Shown here: positions 16,087 to 24,048 of the stretch, piece after piece | How positions within the stretch are numbered: the stretch's first letter is position 1 | Layout: each line of letters opens with the position of its first letter | Origin: JAFEDN01 sp963795715 | GTDB lineage: Bacteria > Pseudomonadota > Gammaproteobacteria > Coxiellales > Coxiellaceae | Assembly (NCBI GenBank): GCA_963795715.1 | Contig: CAWCIY010000003.1 | Location: forward strand, 124,001-188,000 | Direction of reading: 5' to 3' | DNA length: 64,000 bases | The notes under the pieces: generated by a model | What the model was told of the DNA's origin: nothing | Databases searched by the model: none | What the model saw: the letters and a program-made list of their open reading frames with translations, nothing else | Position numbers and translations under genes: made by a program

Positions 16087-17067
16087 TCAAACGTGTTGAC
16101 TGACTTTCGTGGCCTTATTTAATCCATGAAAGTAATTGTAATATTGCTCCAAACCTTCTTCCAAACTGGTAAAAGGTTTATCATAGCCAATACCACGTAG
16201 GGAACTGATATCGGCCTGGGTATAACTTTGGTAGGCGCCTTTTAAATGTTCCGGAAATGGAATGTAAGTAATTTTTCCGCGACCTTTTAATCGAATTAAA
16301 ATATTAGCAATATCATTAAAAGTCCGAGCATGTCCGGTGCCGACGTTAAAAATGCCTCGAGCTTGTGGCAAATGACTATTTTGCAAAAACCATAAATTCA
16401 CCCGGACGATATCATCGATAAAAATAAAATCTCGCAATTGAGCACCATCTGGATAACCATCCGTGCCCGAGAACAACTTCACTTCATCGCCCGTATTGAG
16501 TTGGTTCATAAAATGAAACGCTACCGAAGCCATGCTACTTTTGTGCTGCTCATGTGGGCCATACACGTTGAAATAACGTAAACCGACCACTTGTGAGTGA
16601 ATTTCCTGACGTAACATGTACTGGTCAAATTGCCATTTGGAATAACCATACACATTAATCGGAAATTGTTTGGCGGCTTGATCATCAAAAACTGTACTCG
16701 CACCATACACCGCAGCGCTGGAAGCGTAAATAAAAGGGATTTTGCGTTCTAAACAATAGTGCAACAATTGCTTGGAGTATTCATAATTATTGCGCATCAT
16801 GTAGCGTCCATTCCACTCTGTGGTCACTGAGCAAGCGCCCTCATGAAATACTGCCTCAATTTTTTCTGAAAAGGCTTCTTGACGCTGGATCTTTGTTAAA
16901 AAATCCTCACAATCCAAATAGTCCATGCAATTAACCGCTGCTAAGTTTTGGAACTTATGGCCATCGGTTAATTCATCGACTGCTAAAACCCGATCATAGC
17001 CCCTGGCGTTTAATCCTTTAATAAGATTACTACCAATAAAACCTGCTGCGCCTGTTATAATAATCAT
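16087..17067 (-). CDS. hldD: ADP-L-glycero-D-manno-heptose 6-epimerase
   Basis: HldD converts ADP-D-glycero- to ADP-L-glycero-D-manno-heptose for the LPS inner core. The NAD(P)-binding motif GAAGFIGSNL follows the start directly, and the SDR-type catalytic pair is in YGYSKWQFD. The family stretches GACSVTTEWNGRYMMRNNYEYS and LRYFNVYGPHEQHK are complete. The frame is open a further 42 codons upstream, but those residues are translated palindromic repeat. I therefore take the ATG at 17067-17065 (MIIITGAAG), giving 326 residues as usual. It follows hldE on the same strand across an inserted repeat. Confidence 0.93.
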   Translation of the reverse strand: MIIITGAAGFIGSNLIKGLNARGYDRVLAVDELTDGHKFQNLAAVNCMDYLDCEDFLTKIQRQEAFSEKIEAVFHEGACSVTTEWNGRYMMRNNYEYSKQLLHYCLERKIPFIYASSAAVYGASTVFDDQAAKQFPINVYGYSKWQFDQYMLRQEIHSQVVGLRYFNVYGPHEQHKSSMASVAFHFMNQLNTGDEVKLFSGTDGYPDGAQLRDFIFIDDIVRVNLWFLQNSHLPQARGIFNVGTGHARTFNDIANILIRLKGRGKITYIPFPEHLKGAYQSYTQADISSLRGIGYDKPFTSLEEGLEQYYNYFHGLNKATKVSQHV

Positions 17068-17077
17068 TAAACCACCG

Positions 17078-17205
17078 TTTTTCTCTGTTAGATTTCGCTC
17101 CGCGCGAAACAAGTTCGCACGGGCGACCAAAGTGGGAGAGCTGCGCTTCTCCCCCTTACGATCCCCCATCGCGTAAAGGGGAGTTCCCTTCAACGGGAAC
17201 TCCTG
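17078..17205. repeat. Palindromic repeat family copy between hldD and hldE
   Basis: This copy holds GATTTCGCTCCGCGCGAAAC, the GGGAGAG...CTTCTCCCCC palindrome, GATCCCCCATCGCGTAA and a terminal hairpin GGGAGTTCCCTTCAACGGGAACTCC. It supplies the last 17 codons or so of hldE (LTGVPVEGNSPLRDGGS). It also separates hldE from hldD, so it lies partly in coding sequence. Confidence 0.72.
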
Positions 17206-18634
17206 TCAATTTATTAATAATCTGAGTTGTTGAGCATCCAGTGCGAAAATCTAGAATTTTAACCATTCCACCATTGGCAATCACTTCCTGCGCACCTGCA
17301 ATTTCATGAACTTGATAATCGCCTCCCTTTACTAAAAAATCTGGCAACACACGAGCTATTAATCTTTGGGGAGTCTCTTCGCTAAATGGTACCACCCAAT
17401 CCACAGCACGCAAAGCAGCTAGCACGGTCATACGCTCCGACAAGGGGTTGACGGGACGAGTCAGCCCTTTTAGCTTGCTCACGGAAGCATCATCGTTAAC
17501 CGCTACCACCAAGCGTTTACCCAAAGCTTTAGCCTGCAATAAATATTGAATATGACCGGCGTGTAGAATATCAAAGCAACCATTGGTCATCACAATCTTT
17601 TCTTCATGGGCCCGGGCGTCGGCTACCGCCTCCATCAATTCTTCTTCGGTGAGGATGCCTTCTAAAATACCTCCCTGGCGTAAGGCGGCCCTTCTCAATT
17701 CCGGCACACTGATGGTGGCTGCACCTAACTTCATGACCACCAAACCTGCCGCTATGTTGGCTAATCTGACCGCTTCTGATAAAGTGACACCCGCACTTAA
17801 CATGGCTGCAGTCACTCCAATCACGGTATCGCCGGCTCCGGTGACATCAAAAACTTCTCGTGCTTTAGCAGAAAACCGCCGAGCAGGCTGGTCTCTTTCT
17901 ACTAAAGTCATGCCTTCCTTACCAAGAGTTATCAACAAACCTCCTAAATCATAGGCATCAATTAAATTACGAGCCTTGGCTTCTAAATCTTCTTCACTTA
18001 GGCAAGCTCCAACAATATTTTCAAACTCTAACTTATTTGGGGTAATTAAAGTCGCACCTCGATAACGACTAAAGTCACGGCTTTTCGGATCAACTAATAT
18101 GGGAACTCCTTTTTCATTTGCAATTTTGATTAACAATTCGCTGTGGCGTAAAGCACCTTTGGCATAATCAGACAGCACTACTACGTGGGCGCGAGCCAAT
18201 TCATTTCTAAATTCTTCAATTAAACTAGAATCATCCACATTGGAAAAAGGTTCTTCGAAATCCATACGGATGAGCTGTTGTTGTTGACCAATAACTCTGA
18301 GCTTAGTCACTGTTGGATGATCTGCAACTACCAACAATTTGCAGTTCACTGCCTGATCATTCAATGCCTTCTGCAATTGTTGACCTTCAAGATCATCTCC
18401 TATCAGCCCAAATACCGTAACCTGACCGCCTAAACTCGCCACATTTAATGCCACATTGGCAGCGCCTCCAGGTCTTATCTCATGTTTGCGCACATGTACT
18501 ACAGGTACAGGGGCTTCAGGGGAAATCCGAGAAGCCTGCCCATACCAATACCGGTCCAGCATTAAATCCCCGTACACTAAAATGCGACTGAATTCGAAGT
18601 TAGGAATATGATATATATCTGACGATTTTTGCAT
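17156..18634 (-). CDS. hldE: Bifunctional heptose 7-phosphate kinase / heptose 1-phosphate adenylyltransferase
   Basis: HldE phosphorylates and then adenylates D-glycero-D-manno-heptose for LPS core synthesis. The N-terminal ribokinase-like domain (about residues 15-320) has YGDLMLDRYWYG, RPGGAANVALN and the catalytic DVTGAGDTVIG. The C-terminal nucleotidyltransferase domain starts MTNGCFDILHAGHIQYL and contains VNDDASV. The normal family end (TGCSTTQIINK) is extended by about 17 residues of repeat-derived sequence. The start is the ATG 18634-18632. A minus-strand TATACT lies only 6 bp upstream and no ribosome binding site is visible, so the mRNA may be almost leaderless. Confidence 0.93.
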   Translation of the reverse strand: MQKSSDIYHIPNFEFSRILVYGDLMLDRYWYGQASRISPEAPVPVVHVRKHEIRPGGAANVALNVASLGGQVTVFGLIGDDLEGQQLQKALNDQAVNCKLLVVADHPTVTKLRVIGQQQQLIRMDFEEPFSNVDDSSLIEEFRNELARAHVVVLSDYAKGALRHSELLIKIANEKGVPILVDPKSRDFSRYRGATLITPNKLEFENIVGACLSEEDLEAKARNLIDAYDLGGLLITLGKEGMTLVERDQPARRFSAKAREVFDVTGAGDTVIGVTAAMLSAGVTLSEAVRLANIAAGLVVMKLGAATISVPELRRAALRQGGILEGILTEEELMEAVADARAHEEKIVMTNGCFDILHAGHIQYLLQAKALGKRLVVAVNDDASVSKLKGLTRPVNPLSERMTVLAALRAVDWVVPFSEETPQRLIARVLPDFLVKGGDYQVHEIAGAQEVIANGGMVKILDFRTGCSTTQIINKLTGVPVEGNSPLRDGGS

Positions 18635-18640
18635 CAATAT

Positions 18641-18648
18641 AGTATAAT
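18641..18648. promoter_or_regulatory. Overlapping divergent -10 hexamers for hldE and waaF
   Basis: TATAAT at 18643-18648 on the plus strand faces waaF (start 18693). TATACT at 18646-18641 on the minus strand faces hldE (start 18634). The two overlap by 4 bp, so the promoters should exclude each other. Confidence 0.45.
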
Positions 18649-18692
18649 ACTCACTTCAATAATATTCTAGAAGCTTTTGTGGAGTAAAAATC

Positions 18693-19727
18693 TTGGTTAT
18701 ACAAAACGCTCGAAAAATTTTAATAGTGGGACCAGCTTGGGTAGGCGATATGGTCATGGCCCAGTCTTTATTCATTCTTTTAAAACAGAATGAGCCCAAC
18801 ATAACCATCGACGTACTCGCGCCCGCTTGGAGTCTGGGGTTGTTAGAAAGAATGCCGCAAGTGTCAGAGGCTATCGTCTCACCTTTTTCCCATGGTGAAT
18901 TGAATTTTTTTAAAAGACTACAATTAGGGAAAGAACTGCGAGCCCGCCATTATGATCAAGTCATTTTTATACCTAATTCGTTCAAATCTATTCTGTCCCC
19001 CTTATGGGCCAAAATTCCGTTGCGCACAGGCTGGCTCGGTGAGTGGCCACGCCGATTATTACTTAATGATGTGAGAAAATTAGATAAAAAACGCTGGCCA
19101 TTGATGTATCAGCGTTTTTTTGCATTAGGACTTCCGGCAAATGCGCCTTTACCCAAGGAGCCGTTTTGGCCACGCATAGTGGTGTCACAAGAAAAATTAG
19201 TGGCCGCCCTTCAAAAGCATCAATTAACAATTCCACAAAAACCATTGTTAATTCTAGCGCCCGGCGCTGAATTTGGGTCCAGCAAACGCTGGCCTGCGCG
19301 TTACTTTGCTGAAGTTGCCAAAACCAAGCTAAAGCAGGGATGGGCGGTATGGATATTTGGTTCGCCCAAAGATCAGACTATTTCAACCATGGTGAACGAG
19401 CTGACTCAAAATCAATGTAGGGATTTAACAGGTAAAACCACTCTAGCAGAAGCCATTGATTTGCTGTCTTTGGCAAAAATAGTCATTGGCAACGATTCTG
19501 GTTTGATGCATATTGCTGCAGCCTTAGATAAATATATTGTCGCTATCTATGGGCCCACTCCGGAAAATCTTGCCCCACCTCTGACAAAAAAATATGAAAG
19601 CTCATTTTTAGACTTGCCCTGTCGTCCTTGTTTTAAAAAAGAGTGTCCCCTCGGTCATTGGAAATGCATGCTGGATTTGGAACCATCTAAAGTGCTGGCA
19701 AGCATGGATAAAATTCTCACGGAATAG
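18693..19727 (+). CDS. waaF: ADP-heptose:LPS heptosyltransferase II
   Basis: WaaF adds the second heptose to the LPS inner core using the HldD/HldE product. The 344-residue glycosyltransferase-9 protein begins with ILIVGPAWVGDMVMAQSLF and carries the donor-binding APGAEFGSSKRWPARYF and the late GNDSGLMHIAAALD. A typical Cys-rich stretch LPCRPCFKKECPLGHWKCM follows near the C-terminus. Initiation is at TTG with GGAG eight bases upstream. It is divergent from hldE and its end overlaps the end of the ligase gene by 11 bp. Confidence 0.9.
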   Translation: MVIQNARKILIVGPAWVGDMVMAQSLFILLKQNEPNITIDVLAPAWSLGLLERMPQVSEAIVSPFSHGELNFFKRLQLGKELRARHYDQVIFIPNSFKSILSPLWAKIPLRTGWLGEWPRRLLLNDVRKLDKKRWPLMYQRFFALGLPANAPLPKEPFWPRIVVSQEKLVAALQKHQLTIPQKPLLILAPGAEFGSSKRWPARYFAEVAKTKLKQGWAVWIFGSPKDQTISTMVNELTQNQCRDLTGKTTLAEAIDLLSLAKIVIGNDSGLMHIAAALDKYIVAIYGPTPENLAPPLTKKYESSFLDLPCRPCFKKECPLGHWKCMLDLEPSKVLASMDKILTE

Positions 19728-21030
19728 TTTTCAAAGATTTAAAACAAAGAGTCGGGCCAAAAAATAAAGCGGTAAAAAACACATAAAAATGACCCGTTGC
19801 GGATGAGTACAAGAACGCATTGTATAAAGAGCTGATCATAAAAACTAATAAAAACCCTTGGACAGCGATTCCCGCTGCCTTCAGTGGGAATCGCTTCCTT
19901 GTTCTGGTCCTGCGCATCGGCAAAGCCGATTGCTCGGAATGAAGGGGAAGAATTCGCGATTCTTTCCCTTGCGATCCCCCATCGCGATCAAGCGCATCCA
20001 GTCGAAAACAAAAACGCCATTGCCAAAAAAATAACAACAGCAGTGAAATTAAACCCAAGACGCCAAACTCAACCGTGACCATCAAATACTCATTATGCGG
20101 AGTTTTAACGATCCCCCAACCCGGCACACCCCCTGCACTGTTTGAAGCTGCGGCAAAGCTTCCCGCTCCATACCCTAGCAAAGGTCTTTCTTTGACTAAC
20201 CGCCAGCCTAAACTATCAAAGCTCAAACGGAAACCCAGAGAAGTTTGCGCCTGGCCTTTTTGATATAATTCAATTTCATGCGCTGATTCTTTAACCATCA
20301 CCTGCAACGTTGGCGAAAAATAATAAAAACTTCCCAGTAAAATAATGGCTCCCAGCCCACCCCAAATAACCCCTTTCCAACCCGTTAATTGAATAACGAA
20401 TAAAATTAACAGAATTAAATAAGCAATCCATCCGGTGCGACCGTCGTTGATAAAAAATTCTTGATAAGTGAAAATACTTGCTAAAAACACATAAAACCAA
20501 CGCCATCGTTGGTTACGCCAGGCCTGCAAAGCAGCAAAATAGGCGCCGAAAGCAACAAAAAAACTGGTCTCAATGTGCGAAAAAAACACCGCTGACGGAC
20601 TTGGATTAGAAGTGAAATGTAAACCAGCCCAAGCTTTTAAAAATGAAAAGATTACCGTTATCAAAACGCCCATGATAAAAGCGAAAATTGCTCGGTTTTG
20701 ACATTTTGAATCGGTACATAATGGTAGTAACAATGGAATGTACAGTAATTTAAAATATTTATGCAATGCAGAAAGTTGTTCTGATAAAGAAGCGATACTC
20801 CACAGCATCGAGATAATAACTAATAACACAAACCAAATAACACACCAGGTGAGCGGATTACGCAGGATGCCAGAAAGATTTCGAAATAATTCACCCGATA
20901 ATATTCCTAGAATGACCGTGGCCGCCATCATAATATCGGTTGCGGTAATGGAAATAGGAATGCAAAAACCGGTGAGGATTAAGCAAATATGACTCAATTG
21001 CAGAAGTCTATCTTTACTTACAATAGTCAT
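19717..21030 (-). CDS. O-antigen ligase / Wzy-like membrane protein carrying an in-frame repeat insertion
   Basis: This polytopic protein of 437 residues has about 11 hydrophobic segments. A Wzy_C/O-antigen ligase core is visible: NDGRTGW near residue 196, the long periplasmic loop and HNEYLMVTVEFGVLGL near 312. It probably joins O-antigen or sugars to the LPS core, fitting its waaF neighbour. The ATG at 21030-21028 (MTIVSKDRL) is chosen over the longer frame because it follows GAG and the extra N-terminus is unlike the family. Residues about 346-390 (LDRDGGSQGKESRILPLHSE...) are translated palindromic repeat placed in the loop before the last two membrane helices, and the frame is kept. Confidence 0.75.
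   Translation of the reverse strand: MTIVSKDRLLQLSHICLILTGFCIPISITATDIMMAATVILGILSGELFRNLSGILRNPLTWCVIWFVLLVIISMLWSIASLSEQLSALHKYFKLLYIPLLLPLCTDSKCQNRAIFAFIMGVLITVIFSFLKAWAGLHFTSNPSPSAVFFSHIETSFFVAFGAYFAALQAWRNQRWRWFYVFLASIFTYQEFFINDGRTGWIAYLILLILFVIQLTGWKGVIWGGLGAIILLGSFYYFSPTLQVMVKESAHEIELYQKGQAQTSLGFRLSFDSLGWRLVKERPLLGYGAGSFAAASNSAGGVPGWGIVKTPHNEYLMVTVEFGVLGLISLLLLFFWQWRFCFRLDALDRDGGSQGKESRILPLHSEQSALPMRRTRTRKRFPLKAAGIAVQGFLLVFMISSLYNAFLYSSATGHFYVFFTALFFGPTLCFKSLKTIP
19863..19995. repeat. Palindromic repeat copy inside the O-antigen ligase gene
   Basis: It shows the family order: terminal hairpin AGCGATTCCCGCTG...CAGTGGGAATCGCT, GCGCATCGGCAAAGCCGATTGC, AATGAAGGGG, the GAATTCGCGATTCTTTCCCTT palindrome and GCGATCCCCCATCGCGA. 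About 133 bp stay in frame with no stop on the coding strand. Confidence 0.75.
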
Positions 21031-21041
21031 TTTTTTCTCAG

Positions 21042-21230
21042 TTATTCCACCATTAAATGGTATTCCGCATCGCAATAAGGGCATACGATGAAACCAGTTT
21101 CTTCAATGGGTAAATATACGCGAGGGTGGGCATCCCATAAACGTTGGTCGGCTTGAGGGCAAGACAGAGGTAATTGCTCCGCCCTTATTTCATAACGTTT
21201 TCGTGTGCATGCTTGTTTTAAATCAGACAT
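21042..21230 (-). CDS. Small zinc-finger protein (zf-CHCC family)
   Basis: This 62-residue protein contains a C-x(n)-H-x(n)-C-x2-C arrangement: Cys in LSCPQADQRLWDAHPRVYLP and then FIVCPYCDAEYHL. HPRVYLPI.....CPYC is the hallmark of the zf-CHCC family, which is related to the zinc site of complex I subunit NDUFS6. Its function in bacteria is unknown. It sits 11 bp upstream of the chosen start of the ligase gene on the same strand and is probably co-transcribed with it. Confidence 0.75.
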   Translation of the reverse strand: MSDLKQACTRKRYEIRAEQLPLSCPQADQRLWDAHPRVYLPIEETGFIVCPYCDAEYHLMVE

Positions 21231-21285
21231 ACTGTGAATACCCTAACTATCAAACCAGCAGTCATTGTAGCACAAAATTTAGATA

Positions 21286-22341
21286 TTATTCACTATTTGT
21301 ATGGTCAGCAGCCTGAATCATTTCTTTCAGTTTCTTTAAAGTATCAATTTGAAGCTGCCGGACTCGTTCCCGAGTCAAACCGACTGCTTTGCCAACATCT
21401 TCCAAAGTAGCCGGCTCATGTCCGGCCAGACCAAATCTACGCACGATTATTTCACGCTGCCTTTTACCCAAACTGTCTAACCATTCTTCCACATGATGCT
21501 TTAAATCATCATCTTGAATGAGCAAAGCCGGGTCAAGAATATGTTCGTCTGCCAACGTTTCCGCAAGCGAAGGCTTTCGTTGATCTTGACTGGATTCGTC
21601 ATCGTCTAACGAAGTGGTTTCCGTAGCCAGCGCCATTACTCTTTGAATTTCTTCAATAGGTTGATCTATCAGTTCGGCGATTTCTTCGGGCGTTGGATCA
21701 TGATCTAAAGTCTTAGTCAGTTCTTTTGCGGCGCGCAAATAAATATTGAGCTCTTTTTGAACATGGATCGGCAAACGCACTGTCCGCCCTTGATTCATGA
21801 TTCCACGTTCAATGGTTTGTCTTATCCACCAGGTGGCATAAGTGGAAAAACGAAACCCTCTTTCAGGGTCAAATTTTTCAACAGCGGTCATAAGTCCTAA
21901 ATTGCCTTCCTCTATCAGGTCCAACAAGTCTAAACCACGGTAACAATAATGCCGGGCGATTTTAACCACTAGGCGCAAATTAGATTCAATCATTTTGGCG
22001 CGTGCAGCTGCGTCACCTTGGCGGATACGCCGGGCTACTTCCAATTCTTCTTCCGCTGTTAGCAGCGGTTTGTAGCCTAGCTCATGTAAATATAATCGAG
22101 TGGGATCATGTTCCATGCCTGAGGGTGCGCTGTCCTCTTGTACACTGTATTTATCTGCCGGCTCATCGGAATCTTCTGCATCACTGACAGAAGCCATGGA
22201 AGACGGCCTGCTAAATAATACTTGGTTATCCTGAGTGACTGCTTTCTTCTTTTTAGGAGGCTTCTCTTCAGAATGGAGGTTTCGGTTCCAGTGTATTTTT
22301 TTTCGGGCTTTTAGGTTTTTTAACTCGAGATTTGACTTCAT
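21286..22341 (-). CDS. rpoS: RNA polymerase sigma factor RpoS (sigma-38)
   Basis: This is a group 2 sigma factor. In Coxiella and Legionella RpoS governs the switch to the stationary or transmissive form. Region 1.2-2.1 begins DPTRLYLHELGYKPLLTAEEE. Region 2 has DLLDLIEEGNLGLMTAVEKFDPERGFRFSTYATWWIRQTI, here quoted as overlapping motifs DLIEEGNLGL and FSTYATWWIRQ. Region 4 ends ATLEDVGKAVGLTRERVRQ. There are 351 residues. The annotated ATG (22341) lies 15 bases after the only good ribosome binding site (GGAGG). A closer ATG at 22348 opens a different frame, so the true N-terminus is uncertain. It lies downstream of surE-nlpD as in other gammaproteobacteria. Confidence 0.93.
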   Translation of the reverse strand: MKSNLELKNLKARKKIHWNRNLHSEEKPPKKKKAVTQDNQVLFSRPSSMASVSDAEDSDEPADKYSVQEDSAPSGMEHDPTRLYLHELGYKPLLTAEEELEVARRIRQGDAAARAKMIESNLRLVVKIARHYCYRGLDLLDLIEEGNLGLMTAVEKFDPERGFRFSTYATWWIRQTIERGIMNQGRTVRLPIHVQKELNIYLRAAKELTKTLDHDPTPEEIAELIDQPIEEIQRVMALATETTSLDDDESSQDQRKPSLAETLADEHILDPALLIQDDDLKHHVEEWLDSLGKRQREIIVRRFGLAGHEPATLEDVGKAVGLTRERVRQLQIDTLKKLKEMIQAADHTNSE

Positions 22342-22348
22342 CGGTCAT
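22268..22348 (-). CDS. 26-codon overlapping frame at the rpoS start, possible leader peptide or alternative N-terminus
   Basis: ATG 22348-22346 lies exactly 8 bases after GGAGG (22361-22357). It opens MTDEVKSRVKKPKSPKKN... and ends at TGA 22270-22268, overlapping the first 25 codons of rpoS in another frame. An A8 run within the overlap (22297-22304) could let polymerase or ribosome slip into the rpoS frame. It may be a coupling ORF, a slippage-dependent start or a one-base sequence error. Confidence 0.4.
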   Translation of the reverse strand: MTDEVKSRVKKPKSPKKNTLEPKPPF

Positions 22349-22408
22349 TTTTTGTTCCTCCATGACAGATATTTATATCCTGCGTTGGCAAAGCCACGCA
22401 GGTTGAGC

Positions 22409-23158
22409 TTAGCGTAAAAGGTTTAAAGGATCAACCGGTTGGCCATCATATCGTATCTCAAAATGCAACATGACACGACCCCCAGGATCCACTCCCATAG
22501 TTGCGATCCGATCTCCTGCTTTAACTCTTTCCCCTAATCGCACAAGTATTTTTGTATTATAAGCATAGGCGCTTAAATAATGTGTGTCATGCTTAATGAT
22601 GATCAAATTACGATAACCTCGCACCCCATTTCCGCAATAAACTATTTCACCTGATGATGCGGCTCGTACTGGAGCATCCAGTTGTCCAGCAATATTCACA
22701 CCGGGGTTACCTTCTAATCCGAATGAAAATTTCCGCACCACAGTGCCGGACGCCGGCCATTGCCAAGATACCCGTGTGGTCGAATAGGAGTAAGTTTGCT
22801 TACTGGCAGGTTTTTTTGGATGAGATTTGGGCGGCTGCGGCGATACTCGCGGCGACGGTGGAGTTCTGGGCGCCAAGAAAGGCTCAGCAGGCGCAGCACC
22901 TCGGGCTACGTTAGTCATTTTCAAATGTTGCCCAGTATAAATCCGATAAGGGTATTTCAGATGATTGGCTTGTGCTAAAACTACATAATTCAGTCCGAAC
23001 TGCCAAGCAATGGAATAAATAGTATCCCCTGGATTTACAATATACTCTGCATTCTTTTCTTGTGGCTCCAGCCAAGCATTCACCACCGGAGCCGGAGTTG
23101 AACTGACACATGCGCTTAGCAATAAAGCGATTAAGAGGAATGGAATTTGAGTTTTCAC
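22409..23158 (-). CDS. nlpD: NlpD-like lipoprotein with LysM and LytM domains
   Basis: This 249-residue outer-membrane lipoprotein activates cell-wall amidases at division in better-studied species. A lipobox LLSAC (Cys about 16) is followed by a LysM domain (EYIVNPGDTIYSIAWQFGLN...YTGQHL, about residues 39-82), a Pro-rich linker and a C-terminal M23/LytM domain (PVRAASSGEIVYCGNGVRGY ... MLHFEIRYDGQPVDPLNLL). The metal-binding His/Asp set looks incomplete, as in activator-type LytM proteins. Its start overlaps surE by 4 bp and rpoS follows. Confidence 0.88.
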   Translation of the reverse strand: MKTQIPFLLIALLLSACVSSTPAPVVNAWLEPQEKNAEYIVNPGDTIYSIAWQFGLNYVVLAQANHLKYPYRIYTGQHLKMTNVARGAAPAEPFLAPRTPPSPRVSPQPPKSHPKKPASKQTYSYSTTRVSWQWPASGTVVRKFSFGLEGNPGVNIAGQLDAPVRAASSGEIVYCGNGVRGYRNLIIIKHDTHYLSAYAYNTKILVRLGERVKAGDRIATMGVDPGGRVMLHFEIRYDGQPVDPLNLLR

Positions 23159-23904
23159 AAATTTTGCATCCAGGCACTGAGCTGATCGAAAGCTTTGTAT
23201 TGTGTTAAATCAATGCGAATGGGTGTTATAGAAACCCGATTTTGTGAGATGGCAAAGAAATCTGTGCCCGGACCCGCATCCGCAGCCGCCCCGGCCGGGC
23301 CCACCCAATACACTGGATGACCGCGCGGATCTAGCTGGCGAATAGTCGGTTCAGCGCTATGGCGCGTGCCCAACCGAGTCACTTCAAATCCTTTCAACTC
23401 GTTATAAGGCACATCTGGCACATTCACGTTTAAAATGGTGCCTGCGGCCAATGGTTCAATTTGCAGTCTTTCAACAATTTTATACACTACCATGGCCGCT
23501 GTGGTGTAATATTGAAGATGTTCGCCAGCTAAGGAAATAGCAATGGCGGGCAATCCCAAAAATCGTCCTTCTCTCGCCCCGGCCACAGTGCCTGAATACC
23601 AAACATCGTCGCCTAAATTAGCACCTGCGTTGATGCCTGAGATCACCATGTCGGGTGTACGGGGTAATAGACCTGTAATGGCGACGTGAACACAATCTGT
23701 AGGCGTCCCTTCCACGCTGATCATTTCATTTTCCAAATATTTCACTCTCATGGGTACAGTCAACGTCAATGAGTTACTGGCGCCACTGCGGTTACGGTCA
23801 GGAGCGACCACGTTGATCTGTGCTACATCGCCTAAAGTATCCGCTAAAACTGCTAACCCTTTAGCATACACACCATCGTCATTGGTTAATAAAATTCTCA
23901 GCAT
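23155..23904 (-). CDS. surE: 5'/3'-nucleotidase SurE
   Basis: SurE is a metal-dependent nucleoside monophosphatase linked to stationary-phase survival. The protein begins MLRILLTNDDGVYAKGL with the metal-binding Asp pair, followed by APDRNRSGASNSLT, VEGTPTDCV and VISGINAGANLGDDVWYSGTVA. The frame is open 31 codons further upstream. The ATG at 23904-23902 is chosen because the family N-terminus starts exactly there, giving 249 residues. The gene order surE-nlpD-rpoS is the common gammaproteobacterial arrangement without pcm. Confidence 0.95.
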   Translation of the reverse strand: MLRILLTNDDGVYAKGLAVLADTLGDVAQINVVAPDRNRSGASNSLTLTVPMRVKYLENEMISVEGTPTDCVHVAITGLLPRTPDMVISGINAGANLGDDVWYSGTVAGAREGRFLGLPAIAISLAGEHLQYYTTAAMVVYKIVERLQIEPLAAGTILNVNVPDVPYNELKGFEVTRLGTRHSAEPTIRQLDPRGHPVYWVGPAGAAADAGPGTDFFAISQNRVSITPIRIDLTQYKAFDQLSAWMQNL

Positions 23905-24048
23905 ATTTTCTTCTCGTTTACATACTATAGAACAGTATTCTCTATAATTGTGAAATTTTCCATATTGTAGTCCCAGCTTCATGAAAAAATTCACCAAACT
24001 GGAACATAAATCGTGGCAGATAAAGGCATGATTTGTTAAAGTGGCTCT

